A DNA stretch of 13,589 bases from Chitinophagaceae bacterium (GTDB taxonomy: Bacteria; Bacteroidota; Bacteroidia; Chitinophagales; Chitinophagaceae), in NCBI GenBank assembly GCA_021738605.1, contig JAIPBY010000044.1:1-13589 (forward strand), given 5' to 3'. The position numbers and the translations under genes are program-made. The notes under the pieces were generated by a model. That model had not been told where the DNA came from and ran no database searches. It worked only from the letters and a program-made list of their open reading frames with translations. Below are positions 1 through 6,852 of this stretch, piece after piece. Each line of letters begins with the position of its first letter. Position 1 is the first letter of the stretch.

Positions 1-401
1 ACCATGGCCATTTCATTGATTGGCCTTCCCTTGTTGGACTTCGCCTTAACAATGATCTCATTTTCCAAAGACAAATCGTCCTCCATTTCAACAACCAACA
101 CCAACTCCTTGCCCGACTCAACCTGAAGGTTGTTCAACGTAATGGGCTTGTAACCGACATGGCTTATTTTAATGGATTGACGGCCCACAGGAATGCTACT
201 GAGTGTAAAATTTCCTTTACCATCCGAGATGGCCAGTTTCCGCTCAGCGCCAATCCATTCAATGGTTGCCCCAGCCAATGGGTTTTTGATGAAACGGTCA
301 GCAACTGATCCCTTGATGGTTTGAACCAGCAACTGTTGGGCATTGGATTGCAGTCCCAACAAACTAAAAAAAACAATAAGCCTTAAATATAAATTTGCCA
401 T
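1..401 (-). CDS. TonB-dependent receptor-like outer-membrane protein, N-terminal fragment
   Basis: Reading the minus strand from ATG at 401 gives 133 codons that stay open to the window edge, so only the N-terminus is present. Residues 1 to about 22 form a signal peptide (short N-region, hydrophobic LIVFFSLLGL core, likely cleavage after SNA). Residues about 28-110 look like a carboxypeptidase-regulatory-like (CarboxypepD_reg) beta-sandwich, with features such as the DGKGNFTL and ISHVGYKP segments. The last residues (RPINEMAMV) resemble the lead-in to the plug of Bacteroidota TonB-dependent receptors. The likely role is an outer-membrane receptor or transporter; the substrate cannot be told from this piece. 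It is divergent from the membrane-protein gene at 490. I saw no SusD partner, but the downstream side lies outside the window. The domain reading is fairly sure; the full-length identity is inferred. Confidence 0.75.
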   Translation of the reverse strand, partial: MANLYLRLIVFFSLLGLQSNAQQLLVQTIKGSVADRFIKNPLAGATIEWIGAERKLAISDGKGNFTLSSIPVGRQSIKISHVGYKPITLNNLQVESGKELVLVVEMEDDLSLENEIIVKAKSNKGRPINEMAM

Positions 402-449
402 TTTCTTCGAAGCAATTTAATCAGGCTGGGGTAGATTTCAATAAAAAAA

Positions 450-461
450 TACCAATTGGTA
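450..461. promoter_or_regulatory. 12-bp perfect palindrome between divergent genes
   Basis: TACCAATTGGTA is a perfect palindrome lying between the divergent starts at 401 (minus) and 490 (plus). Its position would suit an operator serving either gene. No clear TAnnTTTG promoter element was found beside it, and a single 12-bp palindrome in AT-rich DNA can arise by chance, so the regulatory role is only a suggestion. Confidence 0.25.
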
Positions 462-489
462 ATTTTATCCGAACTTGACCAATACCGCA

Positions 490-1170
490 ATGAGCCAGCA
501 TATTGTCATGGAAAGCTTTACACCAGCATGGTGGACCTGCATTAGTTTCGTAATCGGGGTCATCATTTTATTGCTGCTGCTTCCCAAATATATTGATTGG
601 GCAAACCATGTCAACTATCCAAAATGCTTGGGTTTGCTGCTGCTCTTGAACTTGGTTATTGAAAATATCTACAGCATCTCCCTTGGATCCTGGTCCATTG
701 AAAACAATTTACCCCTGCACCTCTGTGGAATCAGTACTTTTTTATCCGTTGCAGTACTGTGGCGCTTCAACACTGCTATCGCCCATGTATTGTATTACTG
801 GGGACTGACAGGAGGAATTCATTCCTTGCTGACGCCAGAGTTTGATTTAGGGACGGATGGATTTTTCTACTACGCATATTTTATCAGCCATGGTGGCCTG
901 CTGTTTGCCTGTCTTTATTCCATCATTCACCAGGGCTTCAAACCTGAAAAAAATTCATGGCTCAGGGTTTTCCTGATCACCCAGTTTGCTGCTCTGACTA
1001 TTGGCGTATTTAATTGGGCCTTTGGATCCAATTACATGTATTTGTCCAGTCCTCCCATTGTCAAGAATCCACTGATCATGGGCGATTGGCCCTGGTATAT
1101 CCTTGTTTTTGAAGGACTTGCATTGGCACACTTTTTTCTATTCTACAAGCTTTCCCGTCTTTGGAAATAA
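490..1170 (+). CDS. YwaF/TMEM164-like integral membrane protein
   Basis: This 226-residue, very hydrophobic protein has about six predicted membrane helices (roughly residues 13-32, 44-62, 79-100, 126-146, 157-175 and 199-221). It fits the conserved membrane-protein family that includes Bacillus YwaF (TIGR02206) and eukaryotic TMEM164. The recognisable landmarks are the NLPLHLCGIS segment with Cys79 and His77, the GLTGGIHSLLTPE loop, a FISHGG segment and the NYMYL segment. Human TMEM164 has been reported to be an acyltransferase acting on ether lipids, but the bacterial members are uncharacterised, so no reaction is claimed. An in-frame TTG lies upstream at 475, but ATG at 490 is preferred; ATG at 508 is also possible. 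No Shine-Dalgarno sequence precedes any of them. The amylase gene follows after 45 bp on the same strand, so co-transcription is possible. Confidence 0.65.
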   Translation: MSQHIVMESFTPAWWTCISFVIGVIILLLLLPKYIDWANHVNYPKCLGLLLLLNLVIENIYSISLGSWSIENNLPLHLCGISTFLSVAVLWRFNTAIAHVLYYWGLTGGIHSLLTPEFDLGTDGFFYYAYFISHGGLLFACLYSIIHQGFKPEKNSWLRVFLITQFAALTIGVFNWAFGSNYMYLSSPPIVKNPLIMGDWPWYILVFEGLALAHFFLFYKLSRLWK

Positions 1171-1184
1171 TGGCTATATTCGCT

Positions 1185-1203
1185 ATGTGTATATATTACA
1201 CAT
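1185..1203 (+). promoter_or_regulatory. Inverted repeat just upstream of the amylase start
   Basis: ATGTGTA (1185-1191) and TACACAT (1197-1203) are perfect 7-bp arms around TATAT, ending 12 bp before the amylase ATG. It could be an operator or a short mRNA hairpin near the start codon. The arms are AT-rich and no T-run follows, so it is not a convincing terminator for the gene upstream. Function is inferred only from position and symmetry. Confidence 0.3.
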
Positions 1204-1215
1204 CAAACAACCCAT

Positions 1216-4104
1216 ATGACCCGCCGATTATTTATTTTTGCCATTGCCCTTCTTTCTTTGAGTGCTGCTCATGCCCAGTTGTTAAAATGGTCTCCAGCTT
1301 TCATGCAAGAGGGATCATCCACCATCAGCATCACCGCCAACGCGATATTGGGAAACAAAGGATTGCTTGATTATGCACCTGCCAATGATGTATTTGTGCA
1401 CATCGGCGCCATCACCAACCTCAGCACAGGTGCTGCAGATTGGAAATATGTCAAGTTCACCTGGGGAACTGTAACGGGTGCAGCCAATGCGGCCAGCACA
1501 GGCAGCAACCAGTGGACCTTTACCATCAATGGTGGACTGAGGAGTTTTTTTGGTATCACCAACAGTGCAGAAAAAATACAAAAGATTGCCATCCTGTTCA
1601 GGTCTGGCAATGGAAGCAGGGTGTTGAGAAATGAAGATGCCTCAGACATGTATGTTCCTGTATACGACAATGGAAATTTTGTACGCATTGATGACCCAGT
1701 TTCTCATCCCAATTTCAACAGGAGCCTGGTTGCCATCGACAAGAAAATCGGAGACAATATCAGCATCACCGCCAATGCCACCACTGCTTCAGATTTAAAA
1801 GTCTTCCACAATGGAAGCCTTATCGGTAGCGCTTCATCAGCAACGACAATCAATGCAGCCACAACCATTGTTGCAGGTGGCACACAAAAATTCATGGTTG
1901 AAGCCAATTTTGGCAGTTCAACTCCCTCAAAAGACAGTGTATCCTTCTTTGTTCCCGGACCCGCCGCTGTTGGTGCATTGCCCAATGGAATTGCAGATGG
2001 CATAACATACGAAAAAGGCGATACCTCTGCCTACCTTGTGCTTTTCGCTCCAGGAAAGTCGAGAATAGCTGTCATTGGTGATTTCAATAACTGGACCGAA
2101 ACCCAAGAGGGGCAGATGAACAAGACCCCCGACGGCAATCGTTTTTGGATAAGGCTCAGAGGACTTATCCCGGGCACAGAATATGCCTATCAATACCTGA
2201 TAGACGGATCATTGAGGGTGGCGGATTACAATACAGAAAAGGTACTTGACCCCAACAATGACAGCTTCATTCCTTCATCAACTTTTCCCAACCTGAAAGC
2301 GTATCCCACCGGAAAAACAACCGGCATTGTTAGTATTCTGCAAACAGCAAAACCTGCATACCCCTGGAAGGTTCAGAACTTCAACAGGCCAGACAAAAGG
2401 AACCTTGTCATCTATGAATTGCTGATCAGGGATTTTGTTGCCACAAGAAATTTTCAAACACTGAAAGATACCCTGAGCTACCTGAAAAGACTGGGCGTGA
2501 ATGCCATTGAGCTCATGCCCTTCTCTGAATTTGAAGGCAACCTGAGCTGGGGATACAATCCCAATTTCTTCTTTGCCCTGGACAAGTTTTATGGTAATGA
2601 AACTGCTGTGAAGGATTTTATCGATGCCTGTCATCAGCAAGGGATTGCAGTGATCATGGACATGGTGTTGAACCACGCCTTTGGATCATCCCCCCATGCC
2701 CAAATGTACTGGGATGGCACGAATAACAAGCCCGCTACCAACAATCCCTGGCTCAATCCGGATGCGAGGCATCCCTTCAATGTAGGCAATGACTTCAACC
2801 ATGAATCACAGGCTACCAAAGACCTGGTTGCCCGGGTAGTCAGGCATTGGTTGACCAACTATAAAATTGATGGATTCAGGTGGGACCTTTCCAAAGGATT
2901 CACACAAACCAATAATCCCAACAATGTTGGGGCCTGGGGAAATTATGATGCCAGCAGGGTGGCAATCTGGAAACGTATTTACGACAGTAGCCAGGCTGTT
3001 TCTCCCAACAGTTATTGTATTCTTGAGCATTTTGCAGACAATACAGAAGAGAAAGAACTTTCTGATTACGGAATGTTGCTCTGGGGAAATGCGAATTATA
3101 ATTTCAACCAGGCCTCCATGGGCTACACACAAGACAGTGATTTTGGTGGCATTGCTTCACAAAAAAGAGGCTGGGCAAAACCACACTTGATAGGATACAT
3201 GGAAAGCCATGATGAAGAGCGGCTCATGTACAAGAACCTGAATTTTGGCAATCAATCTTCCTCTTATTCAACAAGGGATTCAATATCAGCGCTCAAGAGG
3301 ATGGGACAGGCCGCAGCATTTTGGGCAATGATTCCCGGGCCAAAAATGCTTTGGCAGTTCGGAGAATTAGGCTTCCCCTACTCCATCAATACTTGTACGG
3401 ACGGAACCGTCAACAACAATTGCAGGCTTGATAACAAACCACTTGTTTGGAACAACTTCAATGATGTGTTGAAGAGAAGTTTGTTTGATGTGTATTCCAA
3501 CCTGATCCGGTTGAGGTTAAAACCCAACTACCTGACCACCTTCATCACAGACAAATATACCTTTGATTTCAGCGGTACTGTAAAAACGATGCAGATCAAT
3601 GAAGACTCTTTGAAAGTTGTAGTGGTTGGTAACTTTGACATCACTGCAAAAACGGCATCGGTCAATTTTCCTTCCACCGGCACCTGGTACAGCTATCTTA
3701 CCAAAACTTCCATCAATGTATCTGGCGGTGCTTCCAATCTAACACTACAACCTGGCGAATACCATGTTTACCTGAACAAGGACCTCAGCAGCAACCTGGT
3801 TACAGCGATTACCAATCCTGCTTTGCCGGTGTTGGATACCAAACTTCAGCTCTACCCCAATCCAGTCATTTCCAACACAACACTCTCCTACACACTTGCT
3901 AGCCCAGAACAGATAACTATTAATTTGGTATCTACAGATGGCGCACTCATTTCAAGGCTTTATTCTGGATTAAAACCAGCAGGAAAACATACCCTGTTTG
4001 TTGAAAGAAATTATTCTGGTCAAGCCAAGATTAAATCAGGTGTTTACATGATCATGCTTAAAACTTCAAGGGGGCAAAAAGCAGTTAAAATCCTATTTCA
4101 TTGA
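1216..4104 (+). CDS. Secreted GH13 alpha-amylase-family enzyme with T9SS sorting domain
   Basis: This 962-residue protein starts with a signal peptide (about residues 1-20, ending AHA-Q). Next come a beta-rich N-terminal module (about 22-155), an Ig-like segment (about 160-250) and a CBM48/E-set-like domain (about 262-345, with the GDFNNW motif near 289). A GH13 TIM barrel follows (about 390-760), then a C-terminal beta region. The four GH13 regions are readable: DMVLNH (Asp482-His487), FRWDLSK with nucleophile Asp557, ILEHF with acid/base Glu604, and ESHDEER with Asp666. The catalytic triad is intact, so an active alpha-glucan hydrolase or transglycosylase is expected. Residues about 876-962 begin with LQLYPNP and end in a beta-rich tail, matching a T9SS type A sorting domain, so the product should be secreted or surface-anchored. 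Region IV (SHDE) resembles branching-enzyme-like GH13 members, so exact specificity is open. No SusCD-type or regulator gene adjoins it. Confidence 0.9.
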   Translation: MTRRLFIFAIALLSLSAAHAQLLKWSPAFMQEGSSTISITANAILGNKGLLDYAPANDVFVHIGAITNLSTGAADWKYVKFTWGTVTGAANAASTGSNQWTFTINGGLRSFFGITNSAEKIQKIAILFRSGNGSRVLRNEDASDMYVPVYDNGNFVRIDDPVSHPNFNRSLVAIDKKIGDNISITANATTASDLKVFHNGSLIGSASSATTINAATTIVAGGTQKFMVEANFGSSTPSKDSVSFFVPGPAAVGALPNGIADGITYEKGDTSAYLVLFAPGKSRIAVIGDFNNWTETQEGQMNKTPDGNRFWIRLRGLIPGTEYAYQYLIDGSLRVADYNTEKVLDPNNDSFIPSSTFPNLKAYPTGKTTGIVSILQTAKPAYPWKVQNFNRPDKRNLVIYELLIRDFVATRNFQTLKDTLSYLKRLGVNAIELMPFSEFEGNLSWGYNPNFFFALDKFYGNETAVKDFIDACHQQGIAVIMDMVLNHAFGSSPHAQMYWDGTNNKPATNNPWLNPDARHPFNVGNDFNHESQATKDLVARVVRHWLTNYKIDGFRWDLSKGFTQTNNPNNVGAWGNYDASRVAIWKRIYDSSQAVSPNSYCILEHFADNTEEKELSDYGMLLWGNANYNFNQASMGYTQDSDFGGIASQKRGWAKPHLIGYMESHDEERLMYKNLNFGNQSSSYSTRDSISALKRMGQAAAFWAMIPGPKMLWQFGELGFPYSINTCTDGTVNNNCRLDNKPLVWNNFNDVLKRSLFDVYSNLIRLRLKPNYLTTFITDKYTFDFSGTVKTMQINEDSLKVVVVGNFDITAKTASVNFPSTGTWYSYLTKTSINVSGGASNLTLQPGEYHVYLNKDLSSNLVTAITNPALPVLDTKLQLYPNPVISNTTLSYTLASPEQITINLVSTDGALISRLYSGLKPAGKHTLFVERNYSGQAKIKSGVYMIMLKTSRGQKAVKILFH

Positions 4105-4221
4105 TTCTAAAAAAATAAGCCCTATTTATTAACAATTTGGTAATCCGAGGAAGCTTTTTGATTTTCTAATTTGGTCAAGGATTGTTTAATATTGCAATTC
4201 ATACTATTGAAAATCCTTAAC

Positions 4222-4869
4222 ATGGCTATTAACACGTTCTTTAAGATGTTCCTTCCAAAGGACAGGGTATTTTTCACCCTTTTTGAAAACATGGCAGAGG
4301 TAGTAGGAAAGATGGCTACACAACTGCAACTCATGGTAAACGAGTCCGATGAAGACAAAAGAGCTGAGATCTCAGCCATCATTGAAAACCTGGAGCACAA
4401 GAATGACGATTTTACACACAACGTCTTTACTGAGCTGGGCCGTAATTTCATCACACCATTGGACAGGGAAGATATTCATTACCTTGCTACAGCATTAGAC
4501 GATATTGCTGATTACATCTATGCTTCAGCAAAGAAAATAAGTTTCTACAAAATCAATCCTAATGACATTGGGATTCATAAATTGGCTGACCTTGTTCTGC
4601 AAGGAAGTGTAGAAATCAAGAAAGCTGTACATGGCCTCAGGGATATGAAAAACCTCAGGGAGATGACTGAAGCCATTGTAAGAATAAACAGCATTGAAAA
4701 CCAAGCGGATGATGTATTTGACATGAGTATTGATAGCCTGTTTAACAATGAAAATGACTTTAAAGAGGTGATCAAAAAAAGAGAAATATACCAAGTATTA
4801 GAAATTGCTACTGACAAATGCGAAGATGCGGCCAATGTAATTGAATCGATCATTATCAAGTATGCCTAA
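4222..4869 (+). CDS. DUF47/PhoU-like phosphate-transporter accessory protein
   Basis: This 215-residue, mostly helical soluble protein belongs to the DUF47 (UPF0111, TIGR00153, PhoU-like) family. The N-terminal FLPKDRVFFTLFENMAEVV stretch and the later DREDIHYLATALDDIADYI segment with its repeated acidic helices are typical. Family members usually sit next to PiT phosphate transporters and are thought to control or assist them; direct metal or phosphate binding is not established from this sequence. ATG at 4222 gives the normal length; a TTG further upstream at 4171 would add 17 unusual residues and is rejected. The PiT gene starts 29 bp downstream, so the two are very likely one operon. No clear TAnnTTTG promoter precedes it; TAATATTG at 4187-4194 is a near match without a well-spaced -33 element. 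Confidence 0.88.
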   Translation: MAINTFFKMFLPKDRVFFTLFENMAEVVGKMATQLQLMVNESDEDKRAEISAIIENLEHKNDDFTHNVFTELGRNFITPLDREDIHYLATALDDIADYIYASAKKISFYKINPNDIGIHKLADLVLQGSVEIKKAVHGLRDMKNLREMTEAIVRINSIENQADDVFDMSIDSLFNNENDFKEVIKKREIYQVLEIATDKCEDAANVIESIIIKYA

Positions 4870-4898
4870 TTAGGTGACGGCCTCTAAAATAATTGCTC

Positions 4899-6608
4899 AT
4901 GACCCTTCTCATTGTTATCATCATACTGGCACTGATTTTTGATTACATCAACGGCTTTCACGATGCAGCCAATTCCATCGCAACCGTTGTTTCAACCAAA
5001 GTGCTTACTCCATTTCAAGCGGTAATCTGGGCTGCTTTTTTCAACGTCGTTGCCTATTTCATATTCCAGGACCATGCAGTAGCCAATACCATCAGCAAGA
5101 CTGTTAACAAAGAGTTTATTACCCTGAATGTGATTCTTGCAGGATTGATTGCAGCCATTTTCTGGAACCTGCTCACTTGGTGGTATGGTATTCCATCATC
5201 CTCTTCCCATACCCTGATTGGAGGATTTGCAGGCGCAGCCATAGCCCATGCCATGATGACAAAAGGATTGTCCATTTCCTGGTCTAAAGTTGTTGAGAAC
5301 GATACCATCATCAAAACGGTACTGTTCATCTTTTTTGCGCCGCTGATAGGTATGGCTATTTCCATCTTTATCACAATTGTCACTATTGCCCAAAACATGT
5401 GGCTGCGCATAGGAATCATCATCATCGCAACGGGACTTACTGTATTGCTTTTCGATAGGTTTGAGGAAAACAAAATGAACCAGGCTCTTGAAAAGTTCAT
5501 CAAGCTCGACAAATACAAGCTCGACGTTGCAAAAGCTGAAGAAGCCCTTGAAAAAGACAGCAACAACGATAAAGCAAAAGAAGACCTGGCAGCTGCCGAG
5601 AAGAAATTGAATGGGGCAAAAGAGATCTATGGAAAAATTGTTCCTGTGATGAGTGATTTCGATAACATAGGTGCCGACTCTATTGCTGCATTTGCCTACC
5701 ACAATGGCTTTTTGACTGATATTGAAGTAAGCAAATTGAAAGATGAAGTAAGAAACGCCAACAATTTCCTCATCCTTGAATCCCTCTCTGCAGACAATGC
5801 AGAAAAGAAAAAAGAGTACGATATTGCAAAAGTGGAGACTGAAAAATACAAAGGACCTGTGAAACAATTGCTGAAAAAAGAAATCAGCCTGGACAGCGCC
5901 CTCATTGCCATCAATGCCATTTATCCAATTGATCCTGCCAATGCCGAAAAGGTAAAATCAAAAATTGAAAAATTTAACATCCAAAGCTCTTTCAAGAAAG
6001 ACATCGAAAAGTCTGAGAACCATGCTATCGTTTGGGGCATCATCTTCACCTCCATACTATTCATGCTTGTCTACTTATATGTAGAAAAAATCAAGACCCC
6101 AACCGCTTATTCTGTAGGCAACATGTTCAAGAAACTTCAGTTGTTCAGCTCGGCTGCATTCAGCATCGGACATGGTGGTAACGATGCCCAGAAAGTAATG
6201 GGTATCATTGGCGCTGCATTGATTGCCAGTGGAAATATTCAGGACTTTGGACAATTGCCAGGCTGGGTTCCCATTTCCTGCTATGTTGCCATCGGCTTGG
6301 GTACCATGAGTGGTGGTTGGAAGATCGTAAAGACCATGGGAACAAAGATTACTAAAGTAACGCCTTTGGAAGGTGTGGCGGCTGAAACGGCAGGTGCCTT
6401 CACCCTGTTTTTTACAGGTCAAATGGGAATACCTGTATCAACCACCCATACCATTACAGGGTCCATCATTGGTGTAGGGGCCACTAAACGCCTTAGTGCG
6501 GTGAGATGGGGTGTAACCTCCTCCCTGCTGGTTGCCTGGATCCTTACCATTCCAGTGAGCGCCCTGCTGGCGGCCCTGGTTTATTGGATCAGTACTTTCT
6601 TTAGCTAA
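4899..6608 (+). CDS. PiT-family inorganic phosphate transporter with large central insertion
   Basis: This 569-residue membrane protein carries both inverted-repeat signatures of the PiT family: GFHDAANSIATVVS near the N-terminus and IGHGGNDAQKVMG in the second half. The paired GIPSSSSHT and GIPVSTTHT segments also match. It should carry out cation-coupled phosphate uptake at the inner membrane. About six helices precede and five or six follow a hydrophilic stretch at residues ~185-372 (5454-6016). That stretch is rich in Lys, Glu and Ala and has heptad-like segments suggesting a coiled coil; compact bacterial PiT proteins lack such a long loop. The reading frame is open through it, so it is not a frameshift artefact. 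ATG at 4899 is chosen over TTG at 4893. The DUF47 gene lies directly upstream and a strong terminator follows. Confidence 0.92.
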   Translation: MTLLIVIIILALIFDYINGFHDAANSIATVVSTKVLTPFQAVIWAAFFNVVAYFIFQDHAVANTISKTVNKEFITLNVILAGLIAAIFWNLLTWWYGIPSSSSHTLIGGFAGAAIAHAMMTKGLSISWSKVVENDTIIKTVLFIFFAPLIGMAISIFITIVTIAQNMWLRIGIIIIATGLTVLLFDRFEENKMNQALEKFIKLDKYKLDVAKAEEALEKDSNNDKAKEDLAAAEKKLNGAKEIYGKIVPVMSDFDNIGADSIAAFAYHNGFLTDIEVSKLKDEVRNANNFLILESLSADNAEKKKEYDIAKVETEKYKGPVKQLLKKEISLDSALIAINAIYPIDPANAEKVKSKIEKFNIQSSFKKDIEKSENHAIVWGIIFTSILFMLVYLYVEKIKTPTAYSVGNMFKKLQLFSSAAFSIGHGGNDAQKVMGIIGAALIASGNIQDFGQLPGWVPISCYVAIGLGTMSGGWKIVKTMGTKITKVTPLEGVAAETAGAFTLFFTGQMGIPVSTTHTITGSIIGVGATKRLSAVRWGVTSSLLVAWILTIPVSALLAALVYWISTFFS

Positions 6609-6627
6609 ATCAACCTCATTTACATTC

Positions 6628-6660
6628 AAAAGGGCATTCAACAGGATGCCCTTTTTTTTA
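6628..6660 (+). terminator. Intrinsic terminator of the DUF47-PiT operon
   Basis: AAAAGGGCAT (6628-6637) pairs perfectly with ATGCCCTTTT (6646-6655) around an 8-nt loop, followed by a T-run to 6659. It starts 20 bp after the PiT stop codon and is oriented for plus-strand transcription. The A-run on the other side could also help stop minus-strand read-through from rpoB. Confidence 0.88.
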
Positions 6661-6800
6661 TCGATCAACTCAGCATTTAGCTAGCATAGAAAATCTCATT
6701 AGCAATTGAATACTTCCCCATTCATCAGATGATTACAATAACCATCAAGGCAATTACTATGCGTTAGAAGCTTAGAATCGCTATCTGAATACCTCCTTAC

Positions 6801-6830
6801 AAAAAAAGCCATCCTCTCGGATGGCTTTTG
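6801..6830 (-). terminator. Intrinsic terminator directly after rpoB
   Basis: On the minus strand AAAAGCCATCC and GGATGGCTTTT form a perfect 11-bp stem around a GAGA tetraloop, followed by a T-run (A-run 6801-6807 on the plus strand). It begins about 24 bp past the rpoB stop codon. It implies that rpoB is the last gene of its transcript. The 140 bp between this hairpin and the opposing PiT terminator show no gene. Confidence 0.9.
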
Positions 6831-6852
6831 CGTTATGATTTGGTTACGGCCT

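Noticed and set aside
164..376. 70-codon minus-strand frame in the receptor region
   Set aside because: It lies in a different frame from the signal peptide and CarboxypepD_reg-like reading that starts at 401 and stays open to the edge.
4105..4221. Terminator after the amylase gene
   Set aside because: Only a weak AT-only stem (AAATA/TATTT) is visible with no proper T-run, so no terminator is called.
5196..5867. 223-codon minus-strand frame across the PiT gene
   Set aside because: Antisense to a clear transporter gene, with odd Phe/Cys-rich composition and no recognisable domain; a shadow frame.
6602..6683. 9-bp inverted repeat TAGCTAAAT / ATTTAGCTA around the PiT terminator, possible element ends
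   Set aside because: Short, AT-rich and overlapping the PiT stop codon; no transposase or target duplication between or beside the copies.
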